A DNA stretch of 44,804 nt from an uncultured Pelagibacteraceae bacterium. GTDB taxonomy: Bacteria > Pseudomonadota > Alphaproteobacteria > Pelagibacterales > Pelagibacteraceae. The notes under the pieces were generated by a model. That model did not search any database. It was not told the origin of the DNA and saw only the letters and a program-made list of their open reading frames with translations. The stretch lies in assembly GCA_902551895.1 (NCBI GenBank), contig CACDEU010000007.1, positions 1 to 44,804 on the forward strand, in the 5' to 3' direction. Of this stretch, positions 1-12,610 are shown piece after piece. How positions within the stretch are numbered: the stretch's first letter is position 1; each line of letters begins with the position of its first letter. Both the position numbers and the translations under genes were made by a program.

Positions 1-194
1 TGTTAACTGCGGCAGGTGATAAGAAAATTAATGTAATTAAAGAAGTAAGAGCAGTTACATCACTTGGATTAAAAGAAGCTAAAGATTTAGTAGAAGGAGC
101 ACCTAAGGAAGTAAAATCAGGTGTAAATAAAAAAGAAGCAGAAGAAATTAAAGCTAAATTAGAAGCTGCGGGCGCTAAAGTAGAACTTAAGTAA
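1..194 (+). CDS. rplL: 50S ribosomal protein L7/L12, C-terminal part (truncated by window start)
   Basis: Frame ending at taa 192-194 reads [63 protein letters not shown], the L7/L12 C-terminal domain; directly upstream of rpoB. Confidence 0.95.
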   Translation, partial: LTAAGDKKINVIKEVRAVTSLGLKEAKDLVEGAPKEVKSGVNKKEAEEIKAKLEAAGAKVELK

Positions 195-212
195 TAAAAG
201 AAAGAATTTTAA

Positions 213-238
213 TTGTTGGTTTTTTATTAAATCAACAA
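213..238 (+). promoter_or_regulatory. 10-bp stem-loop in the rplL-rpoB intergenic region
   Basis: TTGTTGGTTT (213-222) pairs with AAATCAACAA (229-238), one G-U pair, 6-nt loop; 9 nt before the rpoB ATG; no U-tract follows. Confidence 0.5.
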
Positions 239-247
239 ACAATATAG

Positions 248-3200
248 ATGCAATTATCTTTTACTGGAAAGAAAAATATAAGAAAAAATTTTGGTAAACT
301 TAAAGAAAGTTTATCAATTCCTAATTTAATTGAAGTTCAGAAAAATTCCTACAAAGAATTAACAGAAAATAAAACAGAGGCTGATTTAAATTTAATCAAA
401 GGATTTGATAGAGTATTTAAAAGTATTTTTCCCATTGAAGATTTAAATGATAAAGCTACATTAGAATATGTTTCTTATAGATTAGAAAAACCAAAATTTG
501 ATGTTGAAGAATGTATATCTAGAGGATTAACTTATTCAGCTGCTTTAAAATGCAATCTTAGACTAGTAGTATACGAAATCGATCAAGAAAATAATACTAA
601 AGATATATTGTCTGCCAAAGAACAAGAGGTTTATATGGGTGAAGTTCCAATGATGACTCATAGCGGAACCTTTATTACAAATGGTGTGCAAAGAGTTGTT
701 GTAAACCAAATGCACAGAAGCCCAGGAGTCTTTTTTGATCATGATAAAGGAAAAACTCATGCAAGTGGAAAAAAACTTTTTAATTGTAGAGTTATACCAA
801 ATAGAGGTTCATGGTTAGATTTTGAATTTGATGTTAAGGACTATTTATATTTTAGAATAGATAGAAAAAAGAAAATATTTGTCACTACATTGTTGCAAGC
901 TATAGGTTTTTCAAAAAATGATATTGTAAATGAATTTTATGAAAAAGAAATTTATTTATTTGATAATAAAATAAATAAATGGAAAACAAAATTTGACCCT
1001 GAAAATTATAAAGCTAAAAATTTTTCTGAAGAAGTAATAGATGCAAAAAACAATAAAGTAGTTGTTAAAATTGGAGATAAAATTAATTTTTTAACTGCTA
1101 AAAAATTAGCAAGTGAAGGATTAAAAGAGATTTACGTATCAAACGACTCACTGTATGGCAAATTTTTACACAAAAGTTTAACCGTTGGTGATAAAACGTT
1201 TCAAATTGGCACTGAATTAAATGAAGAAATTTTGAAGACACTTTTAGAAAATAACATTCATTCAATAGAAATTTCAAAAACAAATACTCTTCACAAAGGT
1301 CCTTATATTCTTCAAACTCTTTTTCAAGATAAAAATGAAAACAAGAACGATGCAATTACAGAGATTTATAAAATGCTTAGACCAGGTGAACCACCAACTT
1401 TAGAAATTGCTTCACAGATATTCAATAATTTATTTTTTAGCTCTGATAGATACGACCTCTCAGATGTTGGTAGAGTTAAAATGAATTCAAGATTAGACTT
1501 AAATTGTTCTGATAAAATAACAATTTTAAGAAATGATGATATTTTAGCAATTATAAAAAAAATGTTAGATCTGAGAGATAGCAAAGATGATGTTGATGAC
1601 ATAGATCATTTAGGAAATAGAAGAGTAAGATCAGTTGGTGAGCTAGTTGAAAATCAAGCACGTATCGGTGTTTATAGAATGGAAAGAGCCATAAAAGAGA
1701 AAATGACTACTTTAGATATAGAGTCTGCAATGCCTCAGGACTTAATTAATGCAAAACCTTTAACAATTTCATTGAAAGATTTTTTTGCAACTTCTCAGTT
1801 ATCTCAATTTATGGATCAAACTAATCCATTATCTGAAATAACTCACAAAAGAAGAGTTTCAGCTTTAGGCCCTGGCGGTTTAACAAGAGAAAGAGCAGGC
1901 TTTGAAGTAAGAGACGTTCATCCTACTCATTACGGAAGAATCTGTCCAATTGAAACGCCAGAAGGACCAAATATTGGTTTGATAAATAGTTTATCTACTT
2001 ATTCAAAAATAAATAAATATGGTTTTATAGAAAGTCCTTATAAAAAAGTTAAAAATGGAGTGGTAGAAGACTCCATAGAATACCTTTCTGCAATGGAGGA
2101 AACAAAATTTACAATAGCTCAAGCTAATTCTATTATAGATAAAAATGGTAAATTTAAAGAGCAATTGGTTTCTTGCAGAGAAAATTTAAATTTTATTTTA
2201 TCAAAACCAGAAAATATAGATTACATAGATGTGTCTCCAAAACAGTTAGTATCAGTTGCAGCATCATTAATTCCTTTCTTAGAAAATGATGATGCAAATA
2301 GAGCTTTAATGGGTTCTAATATGATGAGGCAAGCAGTTCCATTGCTTAAACCAGAGGCACCACTGGTAGGAACTGGAATTGAAAGTGATGTAGCATTAGA
2401 TTCAGGAGTAACTATAGTAGCAAAAAGAGATGGAATAGTTGATAAAATCGACGGAAAAAGAATAGTAATAAAAGCTACTGATGAAAAAGATTTTAGTAAA
2501 TCTGGAGTAGACATTTACAATTTACAAAAATTTAAAAGATCAAATCAAAATACTTGTATTAATCAAAAACCATTAGTTAGAGTTGGAGATAAAGTTAAAT
2601 CAGGTGATATAATCGCTGATGGACCATCAACTAAAATAGGTGAACTTGCTTTAGGAAAAAATGTGACTGTCGCCTTCATGCCTTGGCAAGGATATAATTT
2701 TGAAGATTCAATTTTAATATCGGAAAGATGTGTTACAGACGATGTATTTACTTCAATTCATATTGAAGAATATGAGGTAATGGCAAGAGACACCAAGCTT
2801 GGTGAAGAAGATATTACTAGAGATATACCAAATGTTAACGAGGAATCATTAAAAAATCTTGATGAATCTGGAGTAGTTTATATTGGAGCAGAGGTAAAGC
2901 CAGGTGATATTTTGGTTGGTAAAGTTACTCCAAAAGGAGATTCTGCTTCAGGTCCTGAAGAAAAACTTTTAAGATCGATATTTGGTGAAAAAGCTATTGA
3001 TGTCACAGACACCTCCTTAAAAATGCCAAGTGGAAGTGGTGGTATAGTTGTTGATGTTAGAGTGTTTAATAGACATGGAATAGAAAAAGATGAAAGATCA
3101 ATTACTATTGAGAGAGCAGAAATAGAAACTGTTCAACAAGATAAAATAGTTGAAGAAGAAATACTTGAAAGAAGCATTAAACAAAGAGTTACTCCAATTC

Positions 3201-4330
3201 TATCAGGAATTAAATTAAGTAAAAAAATAAAAAATTTAGAAGTAGGTGAGGTTTTAAACGAAACAACAATTAGTGAATTAAATATTTTTGACATATTTAA
3301 ATTACAATTATCAGACAAAACAAAAGCTGAAGCTTTAAACCAACTTAAAGAACAATACAACTTAGCAAAAAATGATATCCAAGAAAGGTTTGAAGACAAA
3401 GTATTAAAAATTAAACAAGGTGATGATCTGCTACCAAGTGTAATGAAAATGGTTAAAGTATTTGTTGCAATCAAAAGAAGATTAAGACCTGGTGACAAAA
3501 TGTCAGGAAGACACGGAAACAAAGGTGTAGTTAGTAAAATTGTACCTGTTGAGGACATGCCGTATAGAGAAAATGGAAAACCAGTTGATATAGTCCTTAA
3601 TCCTCTTGGAGTTCCAAGTCGTATGAACGTAGGTCAGATTTTAGAAACACACCTTGGATGGTCATGTACAGAATTAGGTGAAACTTTAAAAAAATTGGTA
3701 AATGAAAATCAAAAAAAAATCGAAAAAAATGAAAAAATTTCATCCTTCTTGAAATCTGCCTATGGAAAAGATACTTATGATGAATCGATAGAGAAACTAA
3801 CAAGTTCAGAATTTAAAGATTTATGTGAAAATATTCAAAATGGAATTCCAATAGCAACTCCAGTATTTGATGGGGCTAAAGAACAAGATGTTACTAAAAT
3901 GTTGGAATTAGCTAAGCTTCCAAATTCAGGCCAAACATATTTATGGGATGGGAGAACAGGAGAAAAATTTGATAGACAAGTAACAGTTGGAACAATTTAC
4001 ATGCTAAAATTACATCATTTAGTTGAAGATAAAATCCACGCAAGATCAACAGGACCTTATAGTTTGGTTACTCAACAACCACTTGGAGGTAAGGCACAAC
4101 TTGGAGGACAAAGATTTGGAGAAATGGAAGTCTGGGCCCTAGAAGCTTACGGAGCATCTTACACTCTTCAAGAAATATTAACTGTAAAATCTGATGATGT
4201 AGCAGGTAGGGTTAAAGTATATGAAACTATTGTTAAAGGTGAGGAAAATTTTGAATCAGGTATTCCTGAATCGTTTAATGTTTTGGTAAAAGAAATTAAA
4301 TCTTTAGCTTTAAATGTAGAATTAAATTAG
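248..4330 (+). CDS. rpoB: DNA-directed RNA polymerase subunit beta
   Basis: 1360 aa; contains [63 protein letters not shown]. Confidence 0.99.
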   Translation: MQLSFTGKKNIRKNFGKLKESLSIPNLIEVQKNSYKELTENKTEADLNLIKGFDRVFKSIFPIEDLNDKATLEYVSYRLEKPKFDVEECISRGLTYSAALKCNLRLVVYEIDQENNTKDILSAKEQEVYMGEVPMMTHSGTFITNGVQRVVVNQMHRSPGVFFDHDKGKTHASGKKLFNCRVIPNRGSWLDFEFDVKDYLYFRIDRKKKIFVTTLLQAIGFSKNDIVNEFYEKEIYLFDNKINKWKTKFDPENYKAKNFSEEVIDAKNNKVVVKIGDKINFLTAKKLASEGLKEIYVSNDSLYGKFLHKSLTVGDKTFQIGTELNEEILKTLLENNIHSIEISKTNTLHKGPYILQTLFQDKNENKNDAITEIYKMLRPGEPPTLEIASQIFNNLFFSSDRYDLSDVGRVKMNSRLDLNCSDKITILRNDDILAIIKKMLDLRDSKDDVDDIDHLGNRRVRSVGELVENQARIGVYRMERAIKEKMTTLDIESAMPQDLINAKPLTISLKDFFATSQLSQFMDQTNPLSEITHKRRVSALGPGGLTRERAGFEVRDVHPTHYGRICPIETPEGPNIGLINSLSTYSKINKYGFIESPYKKVKNGVVEDSIEYLSAMEETKFTIAQANSIIDKNGKFKEQLVSCRENLNFILSKPENIDYIDVSPKQLVSVAASLIPFLENDDANRALMGSNMMRQAVPLLKPEAPLVGTGIESDVALDSGVTIVAKRDGIVDKIDGKRIVIKATDEKDFSKSGVDIYNLQKFKRSNQNTCINQKPLVRVGDKVKSGDIIADGPSTKIGELALGKNVTVAFMPWQGYNFEDSILISERCVTDDVFTSIHIEEYEVMARDTKLGEEDITRDIPNVNEESLKNLDESGVVYIGAEVKPGDILVGKVTPKGDSASGPEEKLLRSIFGEKAIDVTDTSLKMPSGSGGIVVDVRVFNRHGIEKDERSITIERAEIETVQQDKIVEEEILERSIKQRVTPILSGIKLSKKIKNLEVGEVLNETTISELNIFDIFKLQLSDKTKAEALNQLKEQYNLAKNDIQERFEDKVLKIKQGDDLLPSVMKMVKVFVAIKRRLRPGDKMSGRHGNKGVVSKIVPVEDMPYRENGKPVDIVLNPLGVPSRMNVGQILETHLGWSCTELGETLKKLVNENQKKIEKNEKISSFLKSAYGKDTYDESIEKLTSSEFKDLCENIQNGIPIATPVFDGAKEQDVTKMLELAKLPNSGQTYLWDGRTGEKFDRQVTVGTIYMLKLHHLVEDKIHARSTGPYSLVTQQPLGGKAQLGGQRFGEMEVWALEAYGASYTLQEILTVKSDDVAGRVKVYETIVKGEENFESGIPESFNVLVKEIKSLALNVELN

Positions 4331-4332
4331 AT

Positions 4333-7300
4333 ATGAAAAAAGAATTAACAGACTTATTTAAAAACTCAGAAATTTCTGAGTCACAAAATTTTAATAGTAT
4401 TAAAATAACTCTAGCAAGCCCTGAAAAGATAAAATCTTGGACTTACGGCGAAATAAAAAAACCAGAAACAATAAATTATAGAACTTTTAGACCTGAAAAA
4501 GATGGTTTATTCTGTGCAAGAATATTTGGTCCTATTAAAGATTATGAATGTTTGTGTGGAAAATACAAACGAATGAAGTTTAGAGGAATTATTTGTGAAA
4601 AATGTGGTGTTGAGGTAACAAAATCAAATGTTCGAAGAGAAAGAATGGGCCATATAAACTTAGCAACTCCAGTGGCACATATCTGGTTTTTGAAATCTTT
4701 ACCAAGCAGAATTTCTTTAACAATTGACATGAAACTTAAAGAAGTAGAAAGAGTTTTATACTTTGAAAACTTTATAGTAATAGAGCCAGGGTTAACTTCT
4801 TTAAAAAAACATCAATTGTTAAATGAGGAAGAACTTATTAAATACCAAGATGAGTATGGAGAGGAAGCTTTTACAGCAGGTATAGGAGCGGAAGCAATAT
4901 TAGAAATCCTAAAATCAATTAATTTAGAGGAAGAAAAAGCTTTACTTATTAAAACAATTAATGAAACAAAATCTAAAGTTGCTGAAGAAAGATCTATAAA
5001 AAGATTAAAGCTAATTGAATCATTTATAGAAACTGGAAATAAACCAGAATGGATGATATTAACAGTTGTTCCAGTAATTCCGCCTGAACTTAGGCCTTTA
5101 GTACCTCTAGATGGGGGCAGATTTGCTACTTCGGATCTTAATGATTTATACAGAAGAGTTATAAATAGAAATAATCGTTTAAAACGATTAATTGACTTAA
5201 AAGCACCAGACATAATTGTAAGAAATGAAAAAAGAATGTTGCAAGAATCAGTTGACGCTCTATTTGATAATGGAAGAAGAGGAAGAGTAATAACTGGAAC
5301 TGGTAAAAGACCACTTAAATCATTAGCAGAAATGCTAAAAGGAAAACAGGGAAGATTTAGACAAAATCTTTTAGGAAAAAGAGTTGATTATTCAGGCAGA
5401 TCTGTAATCGTTGTTGGACCAGATTTGAAATTACACGAATGTGGATTACCCAAAAAAATGGCTTTAGAATTATTTAAGCCATTTTTATATGCAAGATTAA
5501 ATAAACTTGGCTTAGCTTCAACAATTAAACAAGCAAAAAAATTAGTTGAAAAAGAAAGAGACGAAGTTTGGGATGCGCTTGAAATAATAGTTAGAGAACA
5601 TCCTGTAATTCTAAATAGAGCTCCAACTCTTCATAGATTAGGTGTTCAAGCATTTGAACCTAAATTAATAGAAGGAGATGCAATTGAATTGCATCCACTA
5701 ACATGTGCCGCTTTCAATGCAGACTTTGATGGAGACCAAATGGCTGTACATATACCTTTAAGCTTAGAGGCACAGCTAGAGGCAAGAGTTTTAATGATGT
5801 CAACAAATAATATTTTAAGTCCTTCTAATGGTAAGCCTATTATTGTTCCAAGTCAGGACATGATACTTGGTATATATTATCTTTCTCAACCTCCTTATCA
5901 GGATAAAAAAATAGAAGGTTACTTTGTTAACAATTCTGAAATAGAGCATGCTTTGGAAACAGGTCAAATCAAGGTCCATTCAAGAATTATTTCTAGATTT
6001 GTAACAACAGATGATAAAGGTAACACTAAGCTAGAAAAACACACAAGTACTGCAGGTAGATTCTTGTTAGCTAATTTATTACCTAAAAATATAAATAATA
6101 AATTTTCATTAATAGATAGACTTTTACCTAAAAAAATAGTTTCTGAAATAATTGATCATGTATTTAGATTTTGTGGACAAAAATCTACTGTTATTTTTTG
6201 TGATAAACTAAAAGATTTAGGTTTTAAACATGCATTTAAAGCAGGAATATCTTTTGGTAAAGATGATTTGGTTATTCCTGATAACAAACAAGATCTAATT
6301 GAAGAAACTAAAAAATTAATATCAGATTACGAAAATCAATATACTGAAGGCCTCATAACAAGAGGAGAAAAATACAATAAGGTAGTTGATGCTTGGTCAA
6401 AATGTACCGACAGAGTTGCAGCAGAAATGATGAAAAAAATTTCTGCTACTGAAGTTACAGAAAACGAATTAAAAATTAATTCTGTTTTTATGATGGCGGA
6501 TAGTGGTGCAAGAGGTTCAGCTGCTCAAATGAAACAATTAGCTGGAATGAGAGGACTGATTGCTAAGCCATCAGGTGAAATTATTGAATCACCAATAACG
6601 TCAAATTTTAAAGAAGGTTTAACCGCTTTAGAGTATTTTAATTCTACTCATGGAGCCAGAAAGGGATTAGCTGATACAGCGTTAAAAACAGCAAACTCAG
6701 GTTATTTAACAAGAAGACTATGTGATGTTGCTCAAGATTTGACCATAACCAAACCTAAGTGTGATAGAAATTGTGGTTCAATTAAATTATCTGAAATTAT
6801 AGAAGGTGGAAATGTAATTGTTAGTTTGTCAGAAAGAGCATTAGGAAGAATCGCTGCATCTGATGTTAAAAATCCAATTACTGGAGAAGTTATAATAAAA
6901 AAATTAGAAATGATAGATGAACAAGCATGCGAAAAAATAGATTCAGCTGGTGTCAAGGTTATCAATGTTTATTCTGTAATGACTTGTGGATCAAAAGATG
7001 GCGTTTGCGCAACTTCGTACGGTAGAGATTTATCAAGAGGAAAAATGGTTCATGTTGGTGAAGCTATCGGAATGATATCGGCACAATCTATTGGTGAACC
7101 TGGAACACAATTAACTATGAGAACCTTTCACGTTGGAGGAACAGCTTCAATCAAACAAGAATCTCAAATTGTAACAAAAACTGATGGTATTTTAAAAGTT
7201 ATAAATACAAATTTACTTGAAGACTCAAAGAAAAACATGGTTGTTATGGGTAGAAATACCGAATTATCAATTGAAGATGAGAATGGATTACAAGTTGCAT

Positions 7301-8499
7301 CTTACAAAGTTCCGTATGGATCTAAATTATTTTTCCAAAACGACGATAAAATTAAAAAAGGGGCAAAAATTTGTGAATGGGATCCTTACACCACTCCAGT
7401 AATAGCTGAAAAAGATGGATTAGCAAATTATGTTGACTTAATTGATGGAGTATCGCTAGCAGAAACAGTAGATGATGCTACTGGTATATCTACAAAAGCA
7501 GTAGTAGATTGGAAGACTCAATCTAAAAACACTGATTTAAAACCAAGAATAACCCTGAGAGATGAAAAAGGAAATGTTATTAAAAAAGCAGATGATAACG
7601 AAGCAAGATATTATTTAGTTCCCGACTCAATACTTTCTGTTAAAGATGGCCAAAAAATATTTGCAGGTGATGTTATTGCAAGGTTGCCAAAAGAAACATC
7701 TAAGACTAAAGATATAACAGGAGGATTACCTAGAGTGGCAGAGTTATTTGAGGCAAGAAAAGCTAAAGAAAGTGCAATTATTGCCGAAAACGACGGAAAG
7801 GTAATCTTTGGAAAAGAAATAAGAGGCAAACAAAGAGTTTCAATTGTTGCAGATTCAGGAGAATCATCTAACTATTTAATTCCTAAAGGAAAGCACATTA
7901 ATTTTAACCAAGGTGAAAAAATAAAAAAAGGTGAATATTTATTAGATGGTCAACCTTTACCTCATGATATCTTGAGAATTCTAGGTATAGAAGAGTTAAC
8001 AAATTATTTTGTAAACCAAGTACAAGAAGTTTACAGACTACAAGGTGTAATTATTAATGATAAGCATATTGAGGTTATTTTAAAACAGATGCTTAAAAAA
8101 ATTGAGGTAAAAGAATCTGGAGATTCAAGTTTATTGCCAGGAGAAATTATTGATAGAATTAAATTTGAAGAAATTAACGAAAAATTAAAAGACTCTGGAA
8201 AGAAAATAGCTAAAGGAGAGAGAGTTTTGATGGGTATAACTAAAGCATCCTTACAAACAGAGTCATTTATTTCCGCTGCATCTTTCCAAGAAACAACTAG
8301 AGTATTAACTGATGCAGCAATAAAAGGAAAAGTTGATAAATTATCAGGTTTAAAAGAAAATGTTATAGTTGGAAGACTAGTTCCAGCAGGAACTGGATCT
8401 GTTAAAAATATTTGGAATAAAAAAGCTTCTGATGATGATAAAAAATTTCTTTCCGAACAAGAGGCTTTAACACCTTCAGAAAGCCAAGTAAATCAGTAA
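4333..8499 (+). CDS. rpoC: DNA-directed RNA polymerase subunit beta'
   Basis: 1388 aa; [12 protein letters not shown] catalytic motif and N-terminal [23 protein letters not shown] zinc site. Confidence 0.99.
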   Translation: MKKELTDLFKNSEISESQNFNSIKITLASPEKIKSWTYGEIKKPETINYRTFRPEKDGLFCARIFGPIKDYECLCGKYKRMKFRGIICEKCGVEVTKSNVRRERMGHINLATPVAHIWFLKSLPSRISLTIDMKLKEVERVLYFENFIVIEPGLTSLKKHQLLNEEELIKYQDEYGEEAFTAGIGAEAILEILKSINLEEEKALLIKTINETKSKVAEERSIKRLKLIESFIETGNKPEWMILTVVPVIPPELRPLVPLDGGRFATSDLNDLYRRVINRNNRLKRLIDLKAPDIIVRNEKRMLQESVDALFDNGRRGRVITGTGKRPLKSLAEMLKGKQGRFRQNLLGKRVDYSGRSVIVVGPDLKLHECGLPKKMALELFKPFLYARLNKLGLASTIKQAKKLVEKERDEVWDALEIIVREHPVILNRAPTLHRLGVQAFEPKLIEGDAIELHPLTCAAFNADFDGDQMAVHIPLSLEAQLEARVLMMSTNNILSPSNGKPIIVPSQDMILGIYYLSQPPYQDKKIEGYFVNNSEIEHALETGQIKVHSRIISRFVTTDDKGNTKLEKHTSTAGRFLLANLLPKNINNKFSLIDRLLPKKIVSEIIDHVFRFCGQKSTVIFCDKLKDLGFKHAFKAGISFGKDDLVIPDNKQDLIEETKKLISDYENQYTEGLITRGEKYNKVVDAWSKCTDRVAAEMMKKISATEVTENELKINSVFMMADSGARGSAAQMKQLAGMRGLIAKPSGEIIESPITSNFKEGLTALEYFNSTHGARKGLADTALKTANSGYLTRRLCDVAQDLTITKPKCDRNCGSIKLSEIIEGGNVIVSLSERALGRIAASDVKNPITGEVIIKKLEMIDEQACEKIDSAGVKVINVYSVMTCGSKDGVCATSYGRDLSRGKMVHVGEAIGMISAQSIGEPGTQLTMRTFHVGGTASIKQESQIVTKTDGILKVINTNLLEDSKKNMVVMGRNTELSIEDENGLQVASYKVPYGSKLFFQNDDKIKKGAKICEWDPYTTPVIAEKDGLANYVDLIDGVSLAETVDDATGISTKAVVDWKTQSKNTDLKPRITLRDEKGNVIKKADDNEARYYLVPDSILSVKDGQKIFAGDVIARLPKETSKTKDITGGLPRVAELFEARKAKESAIIAENDGKVIFGKEIRGKQRVSIVADSGESSNYLIPKGKHINFNQGEKIKKGEYLLDGQPLPHDILRILGIEELTNYFVNQVQEVYRLQGVIINDKHIEVILKQMLKKIEVKESGDSSLLPGEIIDRIKFEEINEKLKDSGKKIAKGERVLMGITKASLQTESFISAASFQETTRVLTDAAIKGKVDKLSGLKENVIVGRLVPAGTGSVKNIWNKKASDDDKKFLSEQEALTPSESQVNQ

Positions 8500-8528
8500 A
8501 AATAGCCTAATTTTACAATCATTTTAAT

Positions 8529-8556
8529 TTGACAAAATACATTTCTATAGTATTTT
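8529..8556 (+). promoter_or_regulatory. Putative sigma70-type promoter upstream of rpsL (TTGACA - 16 bp - TATTTT)
   Basis: TTGACA 8529-8534 and TATTTT 8551-8556 in the 153-bp rpoC-rpsL gap, the longest non-coding gap in the window. Confidence 0.5.
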
Positions 8557-8580
8557 GGCGATAATTTTTTGGTTGGAATG

Positions 8581-8595
8581 TAGTACTCGGTACTA
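8581..8595 (+). promoter_or_regulatory. Hairpin TAGTAC-TCG-GTACTA in the rpsL 5' leader
   Basis: Perfect 6-bp inverted repeat with 3-nt loop, downstream of the putative promoter and 57 nt before the rpsL ATG. Confidence 0.45.
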
Positions 8596-8652
8596 AACGC
8601 TGCCATTGATAATCATAGTTAATTTCATCAAAAAATTAAAGGAATATAAAAT

Positions 8653-9024
8653 ATGCCAACAATTAACCAGTTGTTAAAAAAAAAACGTGTTAAACAAAAA
8701 ACAAGAGACAAAGTCCCTGCTCTTGAAAGATCTCCTCAAAAAAGGGGTGTTTGCGTAAAAGTTTATACAACAACTCCAAAAAAACCTAATTCGGCACTAA
8801 GAAAAGTTGCAAGAGTAAGACTATCAAACGGTCATGAAGTTACTTCTTATATTCCAGGTGAAGGACATAATCTACAAGAACACTCAGTTGTATTAATTAG
8901 AGGTGGTAGAGTTAAAGATTTACCAGGAGTTAGATATCATATTTTAAGAGGAAATCTTGATACGCAAGGTGTTACCGCACGTAAGCAACAAAGATCTAAA
9001 TACGGTGCTAAAAAAGGAAAATAA
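8653..9024 (+). CDS. rpsL: 30S ribosomal protein S12
   Basis: 123 aa; [12 protein letters not shown]...[26 protein letters not shown] upstream. Confidence 0.99.
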   Translation: MPTINQLLKKKRVKQKTRDKVPALERSPQKRGVCVKVYTTTPKKPNSALRKVARVRLSNGHEVTSYIPGEGHNLQEHSVVLIRGGRVKDLPGVRYHILRGNLDTQGVTARKQQRSKYGAKKGK

Positions 9025-9030
9025 ATATTT

Positions 9031-9501
9031 ATGTCTAGAAAAAGAAAAGCACCAAAAAAAATTCCAATAGTTGATCCTAGATATAAGTCATCAATAATTC
9101 CAAAGTTAATTAACTCTATAATGTATGACGGTAAAAAAACTGTTGCTGAGAAAATTATTTATGATGCAATAGATAAAATTAAATCAAAATCAAAAGACGA
9201 ACCAATCACAATATTTAATGAAGCAATAAACAATATAAGACCAACAGTAGAAGTAAGATCTAGAAGAGTTGGTGGAGCAACATATCAAGTACCTGTTGAA
9301 GTAAAATCAAAAAGATCGCAAGCACTTGCTTTGAGATGGTTAATAGATGCTTCAAGAAAAAGAAAAGATAAAAATATGTCTGATAAAATTTTTAATGAAA
9401 TTTATGATGCATATCAAAACAAAGGATCAGCAATTAAAAAAAAGGAAGATACTCATAAAATGGCAGAATCAAATAAAGCTTTTGCGCATTTTAGATGGTA
9501 A
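9031..9501 (+). CDS. rpsG: 30S ribosomal protein S7
   Basis: 156 aa S7; EVRSRRVGGATYQVPVEV. Confidence 0.99.
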   Translation: MSRKRKAPKKIPIVDPRYKSSIIPKLINSIMYDGKKTVAEKIIYDAIDKIKSKSKDEPITIFNEAINNIRPTVEVRSRRVGGATYQVPVEVKSKRSQALALRWLIDASRKRKDKNMSDKIFNEIYDAYQNKGSAIKKKEDTHKMAESNKAFAHFRW

Positions 9502-9507
9502 ATAATT

Positions 9508-11583
9508 ATGCCTAGAACTCATACTTTAGACAAATACAGAAATATTGGGATCATGGCTCATATTGATGCTGGCAAAACTACTACTACAGAAAGAATTCTA
9601 TACTATACAGGAAAAAGTCATAAAATAGGAGAAGTTCATGACGGTGCAGCAACCATGGACTGGATGGAGCAAGAACAAGAAAGAGGAATAACAATTACAT
9701 CAGCTGCTACAACTTGCTTTTGGAGAGAGCATAGAGTCAATATTATAGATACACCTGGACATGTAGATTTTACAATTGAAGTTGAGAGATCATTAAAAGT
9801 TTTAGATGGTGCAGTTGCAGTTTTTGATGGTGTTGCAGGTGTAGAACCACAATCTGAAACTGTATGGAGACAAGCTGATAAATATAAAGTTCCAAGAATT
9901 TGTTTTGTAAACAAATTAGATAGAACTGGTGCTGATTTTTTCAGATGCGTAGACATGATCAAAGATCGATTAGGCGCTAAACCACTAGTTTTACAAGTTC
10001 CAATTGGAATTGAAGCATCATTGCAAGGCGTTGTTGATTTAGTAAAAATGAAAGCAATTGTTTGGAAAAATGAGGATTTGGGAGCGGCCTGGGAAGAAAA
10101 AGATATTCCTGAGGATTTAAAAGAAATTTGTGAAAAATATAGAAAAGAATTAGTTGAAACAGCAGTTGAACAAGATGAAAAGCTGATGGAAAATTACTTA
10201 AATGGCGACTCAATTAAAAATGAAGATTTAATTAAATGTATAAGAAAAGGATGCTTAAATTTTGATTTTGTTCCAGTTTTAACAGGTTCTGCATTTAAAA
10301 ACAAAGGTGTTCAACCTCTTTTAGATGCAGTCGTAGATTATTTGCCAAGCCCTGAAGACATTGGTTCAATTAAAGGAACAAAACCAGGTACAGAAGACGA
10401 ACTAGAAATGAAATTTGATGATAAAGCGCCATTTTCAGCTTTAGCTTTTAAAGTAGCAAACGACCCTTTTGTGGGATCACTAACTTTTATTAGAATATAT
10501 TCAGGTACAATAAAATCTGGAACTGGAATTTATAACACCTCAAAAGAAAAAGAGGAAAGAGTAGGTAGAATGTTATTAATGCATGCAAATTCTAGAGAGG
10601 ATATTAAGGAGGCTAACACAGGCGATATTGTAGCTTTAGCCGGTTTAAAAAATACAATTACAGGTCATACTTTAGCTGATGAAGAAAACCCGGTTTTATT
10701 AGAACCAATGGAATTTCCTGATCCAGTAATAGAGATTGCGGTTGAACCTAAAACTAAAGCTGATCAAGAAAAAATGGGAGAAGCCTTAGGAAGATTAGCG
10801 AAAGAAGATCCATCATTTAGAGTAAGCTCAGATGAAGAATCTGGTCAAACAATTATAAAAGGAATGGGTGAATTACATTTAGATATTATTGTTGATAGAA
10901 TGAAAAGGGAATTTAAAGTAGAAGCTAATGTTGGGGCACCACAAGTAGCTTATAGAGAAACTATCTTAAATTCTGCTGAATTCGATTATACTCATAAAAA
11001 GCAAAGTGGTGGAGCAGGTCAATTCGCAAGAGTAAAACTATCAGTAGAGCCATTGGAACCAGGTAAAGGTCGTGAGGTAGAAAGTAAAATAAAAGGTGGA
11101 GCTATACCAAAAGAATTTATTCCAGGCGTAGAAAAAGGAATTGAAACGGTTTCTGACTCTGGCATATTAGCAGGGTTTCCAATAATTGATTATAAGGTCA
11201 CAATTTTAGATGGTTTACATCATGATGTTGACTCAAGTGTTTTAGCATTTGAACTCGCATCAAGACAATGCTTCAAGGAAGCTTGCAACAGAGGGACTCT
11301 TAAACTTTTAGAGCCAGTTATGAGAGTGGAAGTTGTTACTCCAGAAGATTATATGGGTGACGTAATAGGTGATTTAAACAGTAGAAGAGGACAAATAAAT
11401 ACTCAAGAACAAAGAGGTAATGCAACTGTTATAACAGCAATGGTACCATTAGCGAATATGTTTGGTTACATAAATAGTTTGAGATCAATGTCTCAAGGTA
11501 GAGCTCAATATTCAATGTTCTTCGATCATTATGATAAAGTTCCACAAAATGTACAAGAAGAAGTGACAAAAAAAACTGGATAA
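9508..11583 (+). CDS. fusA: Elongation factor G
   Basis: 691 aa; [33 protein letters not shown]. Confidence 0.99.
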   Translation: MPRTHTLDKYRNIGIMAHIDAGKTTTTERILYYTGKSHKIGEVHDGAATMDWMEQEQERGITITSAATTCFWREHRVNIIDTPGHVDFTIEVERSLKVLDGAVAVFDGVAGVEPQSETVWRQADKYKVPRICFVNKLDRTGADFFRCVDMIKDRLGAKPLVLQVPIGIEASLQGVVDLVKMKAIVWKNEDLGAAWEEKDIPEDLKEICEKYRKELVETAVEQDEKLMENYLNGDSIKNEDLIKCIRKGCLNFDFVPVLTGSAFKNKGVQPLLDAVVDYLPSPEDIGSIKGTKPGTEDELEMKFDDKAPFSALAFKVANDPFVGSLTFIRIYSGTIKSGTGIYNTSKEKEERVGRMLLMHANSREDIKEANTGDIVALAGLKNTITGHTLADEENPVLLEPMEFPDPVIEIAVEPKTKADQEKMGEALGRLAKEDPSFRVSSDEESGQTIIKGMGELHLDIIVDRMKREFKVEANVGAPQVAYRETILNSAEFDYTHKKQSGGAGQFARVKLSVEPLEPGKGREVESKIKGGAIPKEFIPGVEKGIETVSDSGILAGFPIIDYKVTILDGLHHDVDSSVLAFELASRQCFKEACNRGTLKLLEPVMRVEVVTPEDYMGDVIGDLNSRRGQINTQEQRGNATVITAMVPLANMFGYINSLRSMSQGRAQYSMFFDHYDKVPQNVQEEVTKKTG

Positions 11584-11586
11584 AAT

Positions 11587-11895
11587 ATGGATAAACAAAA
11601 TATTAGAATTAAACTGAGAGCTTACGATAATAAAATTCTTGATCAATCAACAGAAGAGATTGTTAATACAGTGAAGAGAACTGGAGCTAACATTAAAGGT
11701 CCAATTCCATTACCAACAAAAATTGAAAAGTATACAGTCTTAAGATCACCACATATAGATAAAAAAAGTAGAGAACAGTTTGAAACTCGAACACACAAAA
11801 GATTAATAGATATTATTGAACCAACACCACAAACAGTCGAGGCGCTAATGAAATTAGATTTAGCATCTGGAGTGGATGTAGAGATAAAAATTTAA
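11587..11895 (+). CDS. rpsJ: 30S ribosomal protein S10
   Basis: 102 aa; [16 protein letters not shown]...[29 protein letters not shown]. Confidence 0.99.
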   Translation: MDKQNIRIKLRAYDNKILDQSTEEIVNTVKRTGANIKGPIPLPTKIEKYTVLRSPHIDKKSREQFETRTHKRLIDIIEPTPQTVEALMKLDLASGVDVEIKI

Positions 11896-11898
11896 ATT

Positions 11899-12609
11899 AT
11901 GAGCGAAATATCTTTAATAGGAAAAAAAATTGGAATGACAAGAGAATTTTATAAAACTGGTCAATCTGTTCCAGTTACAGTTATAAAAATGGAAAAAGGT
12001 AGAATTATAGACATCGTTAGTGATGAAAAAAGGGGTTATAAAGCAGTTCAGGTTGGGTATGGAAAAATAAAAAACTCAAAAATATCAAAGGCTATGAAGG
12101 GTTATTTTGCAAAAAAAAATACTGAGCCAAAGAAAAAATTGAAAGAATTTAGAGTAAAAAATTTAGAAAATTATAAAGAAGGTAACGAATTAGGACTTGA
12201 AATTTTTAAAGATGTAAAATTTGTAGATATAAGATCTACCACAATAGGAAAAGGATTTGCAGGGGCGATGAAAAGGCATAATTTTTCTGGTTTACGAGCA
12301 TCTCATGGTGTTTCAGTTTCACACAGAGCACATGGGTCAACAGGTCAAAATCAAGATCCAGGGAAAGTTTTTAAAAATAAAAAAATGGCTGGTCACATGG
12401 GTAACAAACTAAGAACTATGCAAAATATTGAAATTATAAAATCAGATGATGAAAACAACTTACTTTATTTAAAAGGTTCAATACCTGGTTCAAAAAATAC
12501 AGAAGTAATTGTTAAAAAGTCTGTAAAAAATATAAGAAAATTAACAATGAGTGAAAAAATTGCAGAAATAGAGAGAATTAAAAAAATACCAGAAAAGAAA
12601 AAAAAATAA
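11899..12609 (+). CDS. rplC: 50S ribosomal protein L3
   Basis: 236 aa; GKGFAGAMKRHNFSGLRASHGVSVSHRAHGSTGQNQDPGKVFKNKKMAGHMG. Confidence 0.98.
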   Translation: MSEISLIGKKIGMTREFYKTGQSVPVTVIKMEKGRIIDIVSDEKRGYKAVQVGYGKIKNSKISKAMKGYFAKKNTEPKKKLKEFRVKNLENYKEGNELGLEIFKDVKFVDIRSTTIGKGFAGAMKRHNFSGLRASHGVSVSHRAHGSTGQNQDPGKVFKNKKMAGHMGNKLRTMQNIEIIKSDDENNLLYLKGSIPGSKNTEVIVKKSVKNIRKLTMSEKIAEIERIKKIPEKKKK

Positions 12610-12610
12610 T

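Noticed and set aside
1780-1840. Rifampicin-region variation in RpoB ([17 protein letters not shown] versus E. coli [17 protein letters not shown])
   Set aside because: Likely natural lineage variation; resistance cannot be claimed from sequence alone.
2221-2514. Antisense ORFs inside rpoB (e.g. 97 aa here, 141 aa at 3133-3558)
   Set aside because: Low-complexity Ser/Leu/Ile-rich translations antisense to a strongly conserved gene; by-products of its codon usage.
4720-4735. TTGACA inside rpoC as an internal promoter
   Set aside because: Isolated -35-like hexamer in coding sequence without a convincing -10 or downstream gene start.
7217-7402. Alternate-frame + strand ORF of 61 aa inside rpoC
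   Set aside because: Overlaps conserved rpoC sequence, no recognisable motif.
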